From the NCBI RefSeq assembly GCF_006402735.1, contig NZ_CP017174.1:2359001-2423000 (forward strand): a stretch of DNA of 64,000 bases. The letters are read 5' to 3'. The notes under the pieces were generated by a model. It did no database searches and was not told the origin of the DNA. It saw only the letters and a list, made by a program, of their open reading frames with translations. The translations under genes were made by a program, and so were the position numbers. This document shows positions 19,017 to 27,476 of this stretch, piece by piece; position 1 is the stretch's first letter; each line of letters opens with the position of its first letter. The stretch comes from Myxococcus xanthus (GTDB lineage Bacteria; Myxococcota; Myxococcia; Myxococcales; Myxococcaceae).

Positions 19017-19379
19017 GGGGGCGACCTGGTTTCGACGGGGGCAATGAAGTTCGAGACGCGTGCCGAGCTTGTCAGGTAGCTCGTAAATCCAACCGGGCAA
19101 AGACACAAAAGCCAACGACAACGTTGAGCTCGCGCTGGCTGCCTAAAAACAGCTCTTAGTGCGCGGTCCCCCCGCCCTCGGCCTGTGGGGTTGGGACAGA
19201 CCGTCATAATGCAGGCTGGCTGCCGAGGGGGCCTGGACCCGAGGTGGCGAGACCTTTCCAGGACCGGCTCTGAGTATCCCGTCCGTGGGAGCCTCAGGGA
19301 CGTAGCAAATCGCGGACTACGCACGTAGGGTCGAAGAACGGACGGCTTTCGGACGCGGGTTCGATTCCCGCCGCCTCCA
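19017..19379 (+). ncRNA. ssrA: transfer-messenger RNA (tmRNA)
   Basis: tmRNA rescues stalled ribosomes by acting as an alanyl-tRNA and then as a short mRNA. The 5' arm GGGGGCGACC pairs with the 3' end CGCCTCC-A to form the acceptor stem, and GGTTCGATTCCC near the 3' end is the T-arm. The mRNA-like part reads GCC AAC GAC AAC GTT and so on to TAA, giving the tag ANDNVELALAA (19114-19146 region); the Ala-Ala end is the proteolysis signal. CCA is not encoded. The 3' end also serves as the attachment site of the island that follows. Confidence 0.95.
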
Positions 19380-19382
19380 CTG
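19355..19382 (+). repeat. att direct repeat, left (3' end of ssrA)
   Basis: These 28 bases (GCGGGTTCGATTCCCGCCGC plus CTCCACTG) cover the T-arm and acceptor end of ssrA. They are identical to 39290-39317. An integrase gene lies 65 bp to the right. This is the usual layout of a left attachment site that keeps the RNA gene whole. Confidence 0.88.
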
Positions 19383-19387
19383 AGTGA

Positions 19388-19421
19388 AGCCCAGCAATCT
19401 CAACGGGTTGCTGGGCTTTTT
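19388..19421. terminator. intrinsic terminator shared by ssrA and the integrase gene
   Basis: Arms AGCCCAGCAA (19388-19397) and TTGCTGGGCT (19408-19417) are fully complementary and are followed by T-rich sequence. It lies just after ssrA and just past the integrase stop on the other strand. A near copy is found at 39327-39361 beside the second integrase remnant. Confidence 0.8.
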
Positions 19422-19447
19422 CTTTGTCCTCGTAGCTTCATGTGCCC

Positions 19448-20662
19448 TCAGTGTGCCCCTGCGGCGTCTCTGGTCGGTTCGGCCTGGAGCTGGGGCGCTG
19501 GTTGGTCGAGCTGCTGCACGGCACTCTCCCGGGCCCCCGGCGCGAGGTGGGCGTACCGATTCGTGGTGCTGAGGTCCGCATGGCCCAGTAGCTCCTGAAT
19601 GACCTTCATCGGAATGCCCCGCATGGCGAGGTGGCTGGCGTAGGTGTGCCGTAGGTCATGCCAGCCGACTTGCCCCACTTCGCGGGTGATGCCTGCCGCC
19701 CGGAGGGCTCGACGAAGGGGGGCCTTCATCTTCCCTTCGGTGAGAGGCTGTCCGTCCTCTTGGCAGAAGACATGGCGGCCTCGCAGGTGGCGGTGGGCCT
19801 TGAGCGTTTCCACCACCGAAGTCGGGACGTCCACGGTCCGTTCGCGCCCGCCCTTGGGCAAGTCCTCAACGCCCCTCCAGACGGTGCGGCGAACCTGGAG
19901 CTTGCGGCGCTGCAAGTCCAGGTCGTTCCACTGGAGCCCGATAAGCTCCCCCTCCCGCAGCCCTGTCTTGATGGCCACGAGAATCAATGGCCGCCACTCC
20001 GGTTCGGCTGCATCGATGAGCCGCTCGGCTTCCTCAAAGGTGAGGAAGTCGAAGTCGGGCTTGGGCAACTTCCCGAAGGGCTTCACGTAAGGAGCCTCCC
20101 GGATGACCTTCTGCTCGACCGCGACGGCCAGGAGCTTGCTGAGCGATGACAAGACGTTGTTGATGAACTTCTTGCTCAGTGGATTGGGCGTCACGTCCTT
20201 GCGCTTTCTGATGGCTGCCTTTGTGGGGGCTGCCTTGCGTGAGCGCGCAGCCGAGGGCTTCTTCTTCATGGCGGCTTTGAAGTCCTCGATTTGCGACGGG
20301 CCGATGGCGTCCAGAGCCATTTCTCCGAAGAACGGAATGATGTGGTCTTCCTGGTGCTGCTGTTTGGTGACGACGGTGGAGTGTTTGTCGTTGTTCTCGC
20401 TGTAGGTGAGGAAGCGCGGGACGAACTCCCCGAGGGTGAGGATTCGGTCCGGCTCGCTTTGCTTCTCCTTTCCGAAGGTTCCAGTCAGCAGTGCGTGGCG
20501 AACCTGACGCTCGTACTCTTCAGCTCCACGGCGGGTGTTGAGTGGAGACGCCTTGCGGATGCGCTCCACACGCCCGTCGGGGTGCTGGTACTTCACGTCT
20601 ACCCACCACGCCTCCTGCACCTTTCCCTCCTTCGTCTTCCACTTCCGCAGCCTGACGCTCAT
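19448..20662 (-). CDS. int: tyrosine recombinase / phage-type integrase
   Basis: This is 404 residues. It recombines the element's att site with the end of ssrA. An N-terminal arm-binding region (VRLRKWKTKEGK) and a core-binding helical domain precede the catalytic domain. The catalytic residues are visible: Arg in GLREGELIGLQW (about 232), the HxxR box HDLRHTYASHLA (about 333), and LGHADLSTTNRYAHL with the nucleophilic Tyr (about 368). The gene reads toward ssrA. Its ATG overlaps the stop of the excisionase-like gene (ATGA). Confidence 0.95.
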   Translation of the reverse strand: MSVRLRKWKTKEGKVQEAWWVDVKYQHPDGRVERIRKASPLNTRRGAEEYERQVRHALLTGTFGKEKQSEPDRILTLGEFVPRFLTYSENNDKHSTVVTKQQHQEDHIIPFFGEMALDAIGPSQIEDFKAAMKKKPSAARSRKAAPTKAAIRKRKDVTPNPLSKKFINNVLSSLSKLLAVAVEQKVIREAPYVKPFGKLPKPDFDFLTFEEAERLIDAAEPEWRPLILVAIKTGLREGELIGLQWNDLDLQRRKLQVRRTVWRGVEDLPKGGRERTVDVPTSVVETLKAHRHLRGRHVFCQEDGQPLTEGKMKAPLRRALRAAGITREVGQVGWHDLRHTYASHLAMRGIPMKVIQELLGHADLSTTNRYAHLAPGARESAVQQLDQPAPQLQAEPTRDAAGAH

Positions 20663-20910
20663 GGCTTCTTCTCTCCGAGCGCAGGACCGCTGTTACCCGG
20701 CATCCAGTTTACCAATGCGCTTCGACGGATGCGGAGGACTCTTCCGAGCCGCACGATGCCGGGCACCTGCCCGAGTCGGATGGACTCATAGAGCGTCTTC
20801 CGATTCACGCGCAGGAGTGCTGCGGCTTCTTCCACGGTGAGGAAGTCGGGGGCCCCGGGGAGAGCCACCGCTGCGAGCACAGGGGCTTTGCGACAAGTGC
20901 TGTGGCTCAT
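20659..20910 (-). CDS. excisionase-like helix-turn-helix protein
   Basis: This is 83 residues with the MerR/excisionase HTH pattern FLTVEEAAALLRVNRKTLYESI, then VPGIVRLGRVLRIRRSALVNWM (about 22-70). Small proteins of this type bind att DNA and steer integrase toward excision, or act as regulators. Place directly before int with an ATGA overlap supports an Xis role. ATG 20910 itself overlaps the stop of the helicase gene. Confidence 0.85.
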   Translation of the reverse strand: MSHSTCRKAPVLAAVALPGAPDFLTVEEAAALLRVNRKTLYESIRLGQVPGIVRLGRVLRIRRSALVNWMPGNSGPALGEKKP

Positions 20911-22442
20911 GAAGGTTTCCCCATCAATCGGTCCCGCAGGGATCGCGGCCTCGTAAAGTGGGGATGGGCATTCGAGGTTGATGGTGGGATGGAGTTCGGC
21001 GAGGGGAACGGAACGACCTTCGCGTCGTGGCTCGAAGGGGCATCGCTCCTGTTCACGTGCCATGGCGGAAGCCAGCCCCTCGCCTTGTTGTCGCGTTGCT
21101 CAACCCAGCCCGCTGCCTTCAACGCGGCCAGGAAGGTCCGTTTCTGTGGGGGGTGCTTCTGTCCGGTGGACTTGCAGAACCCCACCATGGCCACGAAGAG
21201 GGCGTCATTTGTGAGCGCTTGAGTTTTTCCGACTCGGGGCCCCATGGTCGTGGTCCAAATCGAGGCGAAGTTGGAGACGTGTGTCGCCCAATTGTAGAGC
21301 TGTCGGTCTGGCTCGGGGCTCTCGCTGAGTTCACGGAGGAATTGCTCCGTTACGGGCTCGCTGAGCTGCTGGAGTTCATCGCGGGATGCGTTCGTGTGCG
21401 GTCTGCGGACTCGCTTCATGTCCACCGCGCGGGTACTCATCTCGTAGGCGAAGGCGGCCACCTGCCGCATGAACTCTGGGGTGAAGGCGTCATCCGTGCC
21501 CGGAGCATGGAGCGACTCCAAGAAATCGCGGTGGGACAGCCCCATGTCCGGGTGGTGGTACTCGGCGGGCTTCGTCCTGTTGTGGAAGACCGTCCATCGC
21601 CGGTCGCTCTCCTCCAGTTCGATGGGCTTGGATCGGTTGGTCGCCGCGATGAGCGCGACGCGGTTGACCGCTGGAGTACGGGCAACGCCCTTGCTCTCCA
21701 GGAACACCTCGCCATCGGTGATGGTCGCCTTGAGACCGTCGCCCAGTGCCCCACCGCGCTTGTGGTTGTCGAGCAGCTCGTTGGCGAAGACCAACAGCTT
21801 CGTGGCGTAGTGGTGGTTATAGGGCTTGGCGAGGTCGTCTTCCCCAATCTGGACGCAGTTCGCGTGGCCGAGTACGTGCGCCAGGATGCGATAGAGCACG
21901 TTCTTTCCGGTGCCCGGGGGGCCCTGGAGAAGGACTGCGGTTCCTGGCTTGGAGCCTGGGTTCTGCACCTTGAACGCAATCCAGTTCAGGAGCCAATCGA
22001 GCCCGGCTTCATCCTCCGCGAGCCAGAGAAGGACGCGTCGCACGTCGGCCCAGTCCCCCGGCGCTGGGGTGAGCGTTGGTGCCTCCCACGTGTTGACCGC
22101 ATACGTATCGTCCTCGCGAGGCAACAGCTCGGGGGCGTTGGGGCGGCATTCGAGCCCCATGACTCCGACGCAGAGCTGCGACACGTTGGGTCCTACGGCC
22201 AAGGGGCTGGCACCTCTCGGCCACGTGTCGCGTGGGTGGAGAAGCTGGCGCAGTATCAAGTAGTCCTCGGCGGCCTTCTGGGTGAGGAAGTCCGAGCTGA
22301 AGGAGCGGCCACCCGGTCGGCGCGACAGGTAGCGCTCCAGAGGGACGACCTTCACCAGGGGAAGGCTCGCAATCTCCGCGCGAGCCGCTTCTCGGTCGGC
22401 GTCCGTGGCGGCCTCATTTTCGGGAGGGCGGTTCGGAGTCAT
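20907..22442 (-). CDS. P4-type primase-helicase protein (DUF5906-like)
   Basis: This is 511 residues. The C-terminal two thirds is a superfamily 3-type ATPase: Walker A GPPGTGKN at about 172-179, acidic Walker B-like LLVFANELLD at about 212, and sensor LIAATNRSKPIEL followed by ESDRRWTVF. This matches the DUF5906 helicase of plasmids, satellites and prophages, which unwinds the element's origin. ATG 22442 is chosen because its first bases overlap the primase stop (ATGA). It likely works with the upstream primase to replicate the excised element. Confidence 0.85.
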   Translation of the reverse strand: MTPNRPPENEAATDADREAARAEIASLPLVKVVPLERYLSRRPGGRSFSSDFLTQKAAEDYLILRQLLHPRDTWPRGASPLAVGPNVSQLCVGVMGLECRPNAPELLPREDDTYAVNTWEAPTLTPAPGDWADVRRVLLWLAEDEAGLDWLLNWIAFKVQNPGSKPGTAVLLQGPPGTGKNVLYRILAHVLGHANCVQIGEDDLAKPYNHHYATKLLVFANELLDNHKRGGALGDGLKATITDGEVFLESKGVARTPAVNRVALIAATNRSKPIELEESDRRWTVFHNRTKPAEYHHPDMGLSHRDFLESLHAPGTDDAFTPEFMRQVAAFAYEMSTRAVDMKRVRRPHTNASRDELQQLSEPVTEQFLRELSESPEPDRQLYNWATHVSNFASIWTTTMGPRVGKTQALTNDALFVAMVGFCKSTGQKHPPQKRTFLAALKAAGWVEQRDNKARGWLPPWHVNRSDAPSSHDAKVVPFPSPNSIPPSTSNAHPHFTRPRSLRDRLMGKPS

Positions 22443-23554
22443 GAGGCGCTCCCAGTGCGGTGGTTGGAGGTGGCGGCGAGCAGGATGGTTCTTCGCCACT
22501 TGGCGTCTTTCGCCTCGCGATTGGCCTTCTGCTGAAGGTCCCACTGTTGGAGCTTGGCGCGTGCGCCGTCCAGCCCTCGAAGCGCCTCCCCCCAGACGTC
22601 GCGGGAGGGTTCCAGCTTACCGAGCGCATCGAGTGAGCGCTGGGCGATGGCGAGCAGGCTCTCCGAGCTTTCTTCCGGTGCGGCAACCCTGGCGAGCATC
22701 TCCGTCAGCCGGTTGATGCCAAGGTGGCGCTGGCCGTCGAGCATGAGCACTTCGCTTGCGTCCATCTGCGCGATGACCTGGCAGTAGTCCTTCCGTTTGA
22801 AGCGGCGCAGTCGCTTCCGAACGGCCTGGAGGTCCACGGAGGCCGCTCCGGTGACCTGCTGCATGTCGGGGAGCTCGACGTAGCGGGCAAACGGCTGGCG
22901 CAGCATGGGGCCAAACATCGCTTCCACGTCGAGCGGTTGGCCTCGGTGATGCTCGGGAGCCGGGCGCGGGGTGGGGTTCGCGGGGTTCCAGCTTGGAAGG
23001 TAGTAGAGGCGCGCCACGTCCTTGCAGGACGCATCCGCCTTCAACGCGGCCGTCGCCTGTGCCGCGAGTCCCAAGTAGTCCATGAGGCGCGGCCAGAGGC
23101 TGTCGGCCCACCGGCTTGGCGAGCCAACCGCGACGGGCTCACTGAATGGAAGGACGACGCGGTAGCGGATGGGCTTGAAGTGATGCCCGTAGGAGTGGGT
23201 CGGGTATGCGAGGAACCAGAGGCCACGCTGGCGAAGGCTCGCGAGCCACGCGTCCAACGCGGCCAGCTCCTCGCAGTCGAAGTCCACGACGGCCAGGGCG
23301 ACGTGCGAGAAGTTCGCATTGCGCCTGTATGGCGTGGGTGTGGGGTCGCCGCCCTTGCCCTCGTAGAACCCATTGGCGCGAGGTGGGAGAGGCTTGGCGG
23401 GGATGACGGCGTGACCGTCCTTCTCCGTGCGAAGCGTCGGGTCCAGGGCGTCCTCGAAGAACTCCGACATGAGGCCATCGATGGACGAGAACTCCCGGAC
23501 GGAGAGTTGGTCTGGCTGGAAGCGCGAGGGGGTGATGCAGAGAGTCCAAGTCAT
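22439..23554 (-). CDS. DNA primase-like replication protein
   Basis: This is about 371 residues. The N-terminal 200 residues contain HVALAVVDFDCEEL (about 82-95) with the acidic DFD triad expected of archaeo-eukaryotic-type primase/polymerase domains, and IRYRVVLPFSEPV further on. The C-terminal part is helical and rich in Arg/Lys. A gene of this kind beside a P4-type helicase is the usual replication pair of integrative elements. ATG 23554 begins with recognisable sequence (MTWTLCITPSRF); a longer in-frame extension reads through repeat-rich DNA and is unlikely. Confidence 0.72.
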   Translation of the reverse strand: MTWTLCITPSRFQPDQLSVREFSSIDGLMSEFFEDALDPTLRTEKDGHAVIPAKPLPPRANGFYEGKGGDPTPTPYRRNANFSHVALAVVDFDCEELAALDAWLASLRQRGLWFLAYPTHSYGHHFKPIRYRVVLPFSEPVAVGSPSRWADSLWPRLMDYLGLAAQATAALKADASCKDVARLYYLPSWNPANPTPRPAPEHHRGQPLDVEAMFGPMLRQPFARYVELPDMQQVTGAASVDLQAVRKRLRRFKRKDYCQVIAQMDASEVLMLDGQRHLGINRLTEMLARVAAPEESSESLLAIAQRSLDALGKLEPSRDVWGEALRGLDGARAKLQQWDLQQKANREAKDAKWRRTILLAATSNHRTGSAS

Positions 23555-23634
23555 GGGGCCCGACGCTGGGGAGTTCGATGGATGCACGACGACGGCGCCG
23601 TGTTGAACAGGGAGTGGCGACACTTCGCGGGGGT

Positions 23635-23772
23635 GTGACGGACGCCCCGGCGCTGGGTGTTCCGTCACAGCTCCGTCATGCCCTTTTTCACTCTGTACGT
23701 GACGGAGTGACGGAGACCTCTCATTCCTAAGAGAAGAAAGAAGAAGAGGGAGTGGAAACCATCGTCCGTCAG
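23635..23772. repeat. cluster of GTGACGGA repeats, candidate origin or operator
   Basis: The octamer GTGACGGA occurs at 23635-23642, 23699-23706 and 23707-23714. Its complement TCCGTCAC occurs at 23661-23668, with one-mismatch copies at 23672-23679 and 23765-23772. A purine run rich in A and G (23729-23752) lies inside the cluster. The cluster sits upstream of the primase gene in the element, the usual place of iterons or an autoregulatory operator. Confidence 0.6.
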
Positions 23773-23814
23773 TCACAGCGTCATGGCCTCGGTGGGGTTG
23801 GGGACAGCGCGCGC

Positions 23815-24135
23815 TCATTCGCCCTTCCCGACAAGGCTGTAGGCCCGAGGCACTGCGCCGCGAACGCCGGGCTGGTACTTGGAGAACTCGCGCACCACGC
23901 CAGCGGCGACGAGCACCGCGAGACTGCGCCGGATGGCCTGCTCTCCCGCTCCAAGCGCGCCGCACAGCTCCTTCACGGTACGCCCCTGGGGACCTGCGTC
24001 GGTGAGTGCTGCGACGATGCGGGGGCGGTACTGCTCAACCTGTTCAATCACGCGTTGGACTCCTCTAGCGATGTCCTGCCCCCGGTAAATGCGTGCGGTT
24101 TTTGCGGGTGGCCCACGCGACCATTTCCGGGCCAT
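23815..24135 (-). CDS. small winged-helix-like DNA-binding protein
   Basis: This is 106 residues. The central part (about 33-85) has a winged-helix pattern: VEQYRPRIVAALTDAG, GRTVKELCGALGAGEQAIRRSLAVL and an Arg/Lys-rich tail with AYSLVGKGE. It lies upstream of the primase gene on the same strand, between two repeat clusters, so it may be an initiator or a repressor that binds them. ATG 24135 has only a weak ribosome site. Confidence 0.6.
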   Translation of the reverse strand: MARKWSRGPPAKTARIYRGQDIARGVQRVIEQVEQYRPRIVAALTDAGPQGRTVKELCGALGAGEQAIRRSLAVLVAAGVVREFSKYQPGVRGAVPRAYSLVGKGE

Positions 24136-24433
24136 TTCTCGGCCATGACTGACTGGGGGTGGCCCCAGCTAAATGCGTGTGGATTCCGTGGGTGGCTCGG
24201 GTGACTTGCGGAAGGCCCCCCGGCTCGGATTTCCGATGGGTGGCCACTCAGGACCGTGCTCGGAGGTCATCCACGCTGAGAAAATCCCGCAGAAAATCGC
24301 CGGGCCCGCCTCCGATGAACAGTTCGGCGCTCCCACCTATGGAATGAACACATGCTGCGTGTGGACCGCGTGCTCCGGAGTTGTTTTGAGGGGTGTGACC
24401 CGGCAAATGCGCTGGATTTCTTGTGGGTTGCCG
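24086..24433 (+). repeat. four imperfect ~29-bp direct repeats
   Basis: Copies are at 24086-24114, 24170-24198, 24223-24247 (shorter) and 24404-24433. The shared pattern is AAATGCGTG, then GGATT, then GTGGGTGGC. They occupy the intergenic region between the winged-helix gene and the plus-strand cargo genes, overlapping the start of the former. They could be iterons or operators. Apart from these repeats, 24136-24500 holds no gene I can support. Confidence 0.55.
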
Positions 24434-24500
24434 AAGTGCCCTCGCACCAGGACAAACGGAGAAGGGCTGGAAGCCGCGCGCATCCTGGTACGGTCCTGCC

Positions 24501-25445
24501 ATGCCCCATGGAGGTCGCCCGCGCGTGTTCTCGTCACTGGCCCGGCTTGTCCTGCCCCTCGTGTTCCTGGTGGGCCTGACGGCTGCGGCACAGCCCCAGG
24601 AGCCCCTCCGCGCGCGGGAGCTGAAGCGGCGGCGGGTGGCGCTCTCGGCGGCCACGTCTGGCAAGCCTGTGGTGCTTCACGTTGCGCCGGGCTACCTCAC
24701 GACCTTGGAGTTCGACTCCCCTGTGGACCGGGAGGCGGTGGTGCTCGGGGACGCTGGGGGGCAAATCGCGCTGTTCGAGGTCAATGGGCGCAGCATCGTG
24801 CTCAAGCCCGCGATGGAGCAGGGGCCCGGGCGAGGTGTGGAGCTGACTGTCCCATTCGCGGACGGCGCGGTCCCCTCCCGTGTCGCGTTCTCGCTCGTCA
24901 CGCACCCTGCCGAGGTGGACGCGCAGGTGATGGTGTCGCGCCTGCCGCGAACGGCAGATGCGATTCAGGCTGAGTTGGACGAGGTGCGCGCGGCCTGTGC
25001 GGCCAAGGATGCCGAGTTGGAGGCGCTCCGTGCTCGTTCTGTGGCGAGCGGTCCGGCTGGGCTGATCCTCGCGGGGCTTCTCGACGTGTCCGGCGTCCGG
25101 GCAGGATGGAGCGAGGTGGCGAGCAACGAGGTTGGCAGTCGTCTCTTCCTCGAAGATACAACCTCCTACCGCTCAAGCACGTGGGCCGCGCTTGCTCTTC
25201 GGGTGCGCAACACCGGCTCGGAGCCCTGGACGCCTGTGGAGGCTCGGCTCTCCGTGGCTGCGAGAGGTGAACGCATCAACGTGCTCGCGGTGCGCATGAA
25301 GGAGCCTCGGATCGAACCGGGTGGGACAGCTCTCGTGGTGGTGGAGACTGGGGCGCCCAACTGGCCGGAAGGCGCGGCGCTCCGGTTGGAGCTGCGCGAC
25401 AACGACGGGGGGCGGCGCCTTCTCATTCCTCGACTCCCGTTCTAG
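24501..25445 (+). CDS. DUF2381 (TIGR02268-type) Myxococcus paralogous family protein
   Basis: This is 314 residues with a signal peptide (LVLPLVFLVGLTAAAQ). The N-terminal domain has the family pattern: VVLHVAPGYLTTLEFDSPVDR, GRSIVLKPAMEQGPGRGVEL and FADGAVPSRVAFSLVTHP. A short coiled-coil (about 150-195) leads to a C-terminal beta domain with LAVRMKEPRIEPGG. The family is known mainly from myxobacteria and is commonly encoded next to a Ser/Thr kinase gene, as here (11 bp gap). Its biochemical role is unknown; an exported partner or ligand of the kinase is a reasonable inference. Confidence 0.82.
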   Translation: MPHGGRPRVFSSLARLVLPLVFLVGLTAAAQPQEPLRARELKRRRVALSAATSGKPVVLHVAPGYLTTLEFDSPVDREAVVLGDAGGQIALFEVNGRSIVLKPAMEQGPGRGVELTVPFADGAVPSRVAFSLVTHPAEVDAQVMVSRLPRTADAIQAELDEVRAACAAKDAELEALRARSVASGPAGLILAGLLDVSGVRAGWSEVASNEVGSRLFLEDTTSYRSSTWAALALRVRNTGSEPWTPVEARLSVAARGERINVLAVRMKEPRIEPGGTALVVVETGAPNWPEGAALRLELRDNDGGRRLLIPRLPF

Positions 25446-25456
25446 AACCGCCTTCC

Positions 25457-27298
25457 ATGTTGATCGGGTTGAGTCCGGCACACCTGCAACCTGGGCAGAC
25501 GGTGGACGGCTGGCGCGTCGTGAAGCCGCTGGGCGCGGGGAGCTTCGGCGCCGTCTACCTCGTGGAGAAAGAGGGCCACCACTTCGCGATGAAGATGGCC
25601 ATGCACCGGGCCAGTAGTGGAGACGCTGAACAGGCCGACGCGCGTCTGCTGCGGGAGATGGTCTGTCTGTCCCAGGTGAGCGGCCATCCCAACGTCGTGG
25701 AAGTCCACGCCCACGGACGTTGGCAGCACCCGACCCAGGGGTGGCTCTACATCATCCTGGACTACGTGGAGGGCTACACGCTGGGGGAGTGGGTGGAGAA
25801 GACGCACCCCACGGCGCATGAAGTGGCCCGGGTGTTCGGCAAGCTTTCGGGCGCTCTCGCTCACCTGCATTCGCGTGGCGTCTTTCACCGCGACTTGAAG
25901 CTGGGGAACATCCTCGTGCGCGCCACGGATGGTGAGCCCTTCATCCTGGATTTCGGCGTGGGGGATTACACGCTGGCCCCGGAGCTGACGGACACGCCCT
26001 TGCCACCTGGCACTCGGCGCTATCGGTCCCCCGAAGCGTCGCGCTTCCTTCGTGAGCACGGTGATGAGCAGGACGCGCGTTACGAGTTCAAGGCGACCGA
26101 CGACGTGTACGCGCTGGGAGTCTGCCTCTATGACGTGCTGACCAATCCCCAGCCTGTGCGCGAAACGCCCCGCGTCCTGGTGGGCGCCCAGTGGCCTCCC
26201 CCCGCGCCGCACGCACTGAATCCGCGCGTGCCCGTGTCCTTGAGCGCTGCGGCCATGCACTTCATCGAGCGCCACCCCGAGAAGCGCGCCCCTTCCGCCG
26301 AAGTCATGCGGCGCGAGTTGGACGCGCTGCTACACGAAGAAGGCGAGGCGTGGACGGCGACGTTGCATGTCCCCACGCCGCATCTTCCGCTTGCCCTGGA
26401 GGTGGCGCATAACGACGTGCCCCAGGACGAAGCGCAGCCCTCCACGCCGAAGCGGACCCCTGGGCGACGCGTGGCGGGCGCAGTGGCCATCCTGGCGCTC
26501 GTTGTGGCCTCGCTGGTGGGCTACGCGGCTCTACGCCCCACGGCCCCAACACGGCAGGCGCAGCGGCTTGTGGAGCCCCCCGCGCCGCCCCCGCCAACGG
26601 ATGCTGGCGCCATTGAGCCGGTGGCTTCCTCCGTCCCTCCTACACCCCCTGTGTCGTCCCCTGGGGTAGCTTTGCCCCCTCCCGTGCCTGTCGAGAAAGA
26701 AAGCCCTCCCGTGAAGCGCGCTCCTGCCCGAATCCCTCTGCCCGCCGAGTCCACCGCCAGGAAGCCAAAGGCCCTGGCCTCCCGTCCGAGCTGGCCCCCC
26801 TCTCCGTGGGCTGGGTTCCTCAAGACGTGCGCGGGTGCGACCGCTGCCGCCGCGCTTTCCATTGGTTGCCCAGGTGCGCAGGTGCGTCCCGAGCCCGGCG
26901 CCTGCCCCTCAGAGGCACGTGAAGTCATGTTCAGGTGGGAGCAGAAAGGTGGCCTGCGCTTGAGTCCGGGAGATTCGGTGCTGCTCACGCTTGATAGGCG
27001 CCAGCCCGGCTTCCAGGGGGAAGCCGGTACTTATGCCGATGGTCCCGTGACCGGAGTGGTGTTGCGCAGCTACTTGAAAGGGCTACCGGAAGGAACCCGG
27101 CTGTCAGGCTACCTTTGGACGAGCGGAGAGTTTCTCGTGGGGCGCTACACAGAAGCAGAACTCCCCGATGGTCGCACCGTGCCCGTCTGCTTCGCGCTGG
27201 GAAGGCGGGGGTACATTGAGAAGTGGGAGGAGTCCAAACCCGGGGCTACGGTTGTGGGGAGAAGTAACCCCGCCTATCCCGTCGAGCGTTGGCCCTAG
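25457..27298 (+). CDS. transmembrane Ser/Thr protein kinase
   Basis: This is 613 residues. The kinase domain (about 18-280) is complete: GAGSFGAVY loop, catalytic Lys in FAMKMAM, HRDLKLGN (about 143-150) and DFGVGD (about 166). After a Pro-rich stretch come a membrane helix (about 338-357, VAGAVAILALVVASLVGYA) and a second Pro-rich linker. A Cys-containing hydrophobic patch (AAALSIGC, about 468-475) and a C-terminal ~130-residue domain with a beta-rich look follow. The outer part may sense a ligand or the DUF2381 protein encoded just before it. It is the second gene of the cargo run. Confidence 0.9.
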   Translation: MLIGLSPAHLQPGQTVDGWRVVKPLGAGSFGAVYLVEKEGHHFAMKMAMHRASSGDAEQADARLLREMVCLSQVSGHPNVVEVHAHGRWQHPTQGWLYIILDYVEGYTLGEWVEKTHPTAHEVARVFGKLSGALAHLHSRGVFHRDLKLGNILVRATDGEPFILDFGVGDYTLAPELTDTPLPPGTRRYRSPEASRFLREHGDEQDARYEFKATDDVYALGVCLYDVLTNPQPVRETPRVLVGAQWPPPAPHALNPRVPVSLSAAAMHFIERHPEKRAPSAEVMRRELDALLHEEGEAWTATLHVPTPHLPLALEVAHNDVPQDEAQPSTPKRTPGRRVAGAVAILALVVASLVGYAALRPTAPTRQAQRLVEPPAPPPPTDAGAIEPVASSVPPTPPVSSPGVALPPPVPVEKESPPVKRAPARIPLPAESTARKPKALASRPSWPPSPWAGFLKTCAGATAAAALSIGCPGAQVRPEPGACPSEAREVMFRWEQKGGLRLSPGDSVLLTLDRRQPGFQGEAGTYADGPVTGVVLRSYLKGLPEGTRLSGYLWTSGEFLVGRYTEAELPDGRTVPVCFALGRRGYIEKWEESKPGATVVGRSNPAYPVERWP

Positions 27299-27346
27299 TT
27301 TCCCTCTGAGAGCGTAAAGAAACTTTGCAAATCTGGCCTATCTCGG

Positions 27347-27380
27347 TTCACTCGGGGTGAAGGATAATTCATCCTTTTTA
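27347..27380 (+). terminator. possible intrinsic terminator after the first kinase gene
   Basis: Two small hairpins lie side by side: TTCAC/GTGAA (27347-27361) and AAGGAT/ATCCTT (27360-27376), the second followed by T-rich sequence. They fall in the 178-bp gap between the two kinase genes. This would give partial separation of the two transcripts. Confidence 0.4.
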
Positions 27381-27476
27381 GACCTGACACGTCGTTCAAC
27401 TCGGAATGGGCTGGCAGTACCTTGAGTTTGCCTTTGCGAGAATCCCTCTCGCGCGGGCACTCGGAGCTTCCTGCCC

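Noticed and set aside
22724..23638. Plus-strand frame opposite the primase gene
   Set aside because: It lies opposite a coupled replication cluster and has no start signal or motif.
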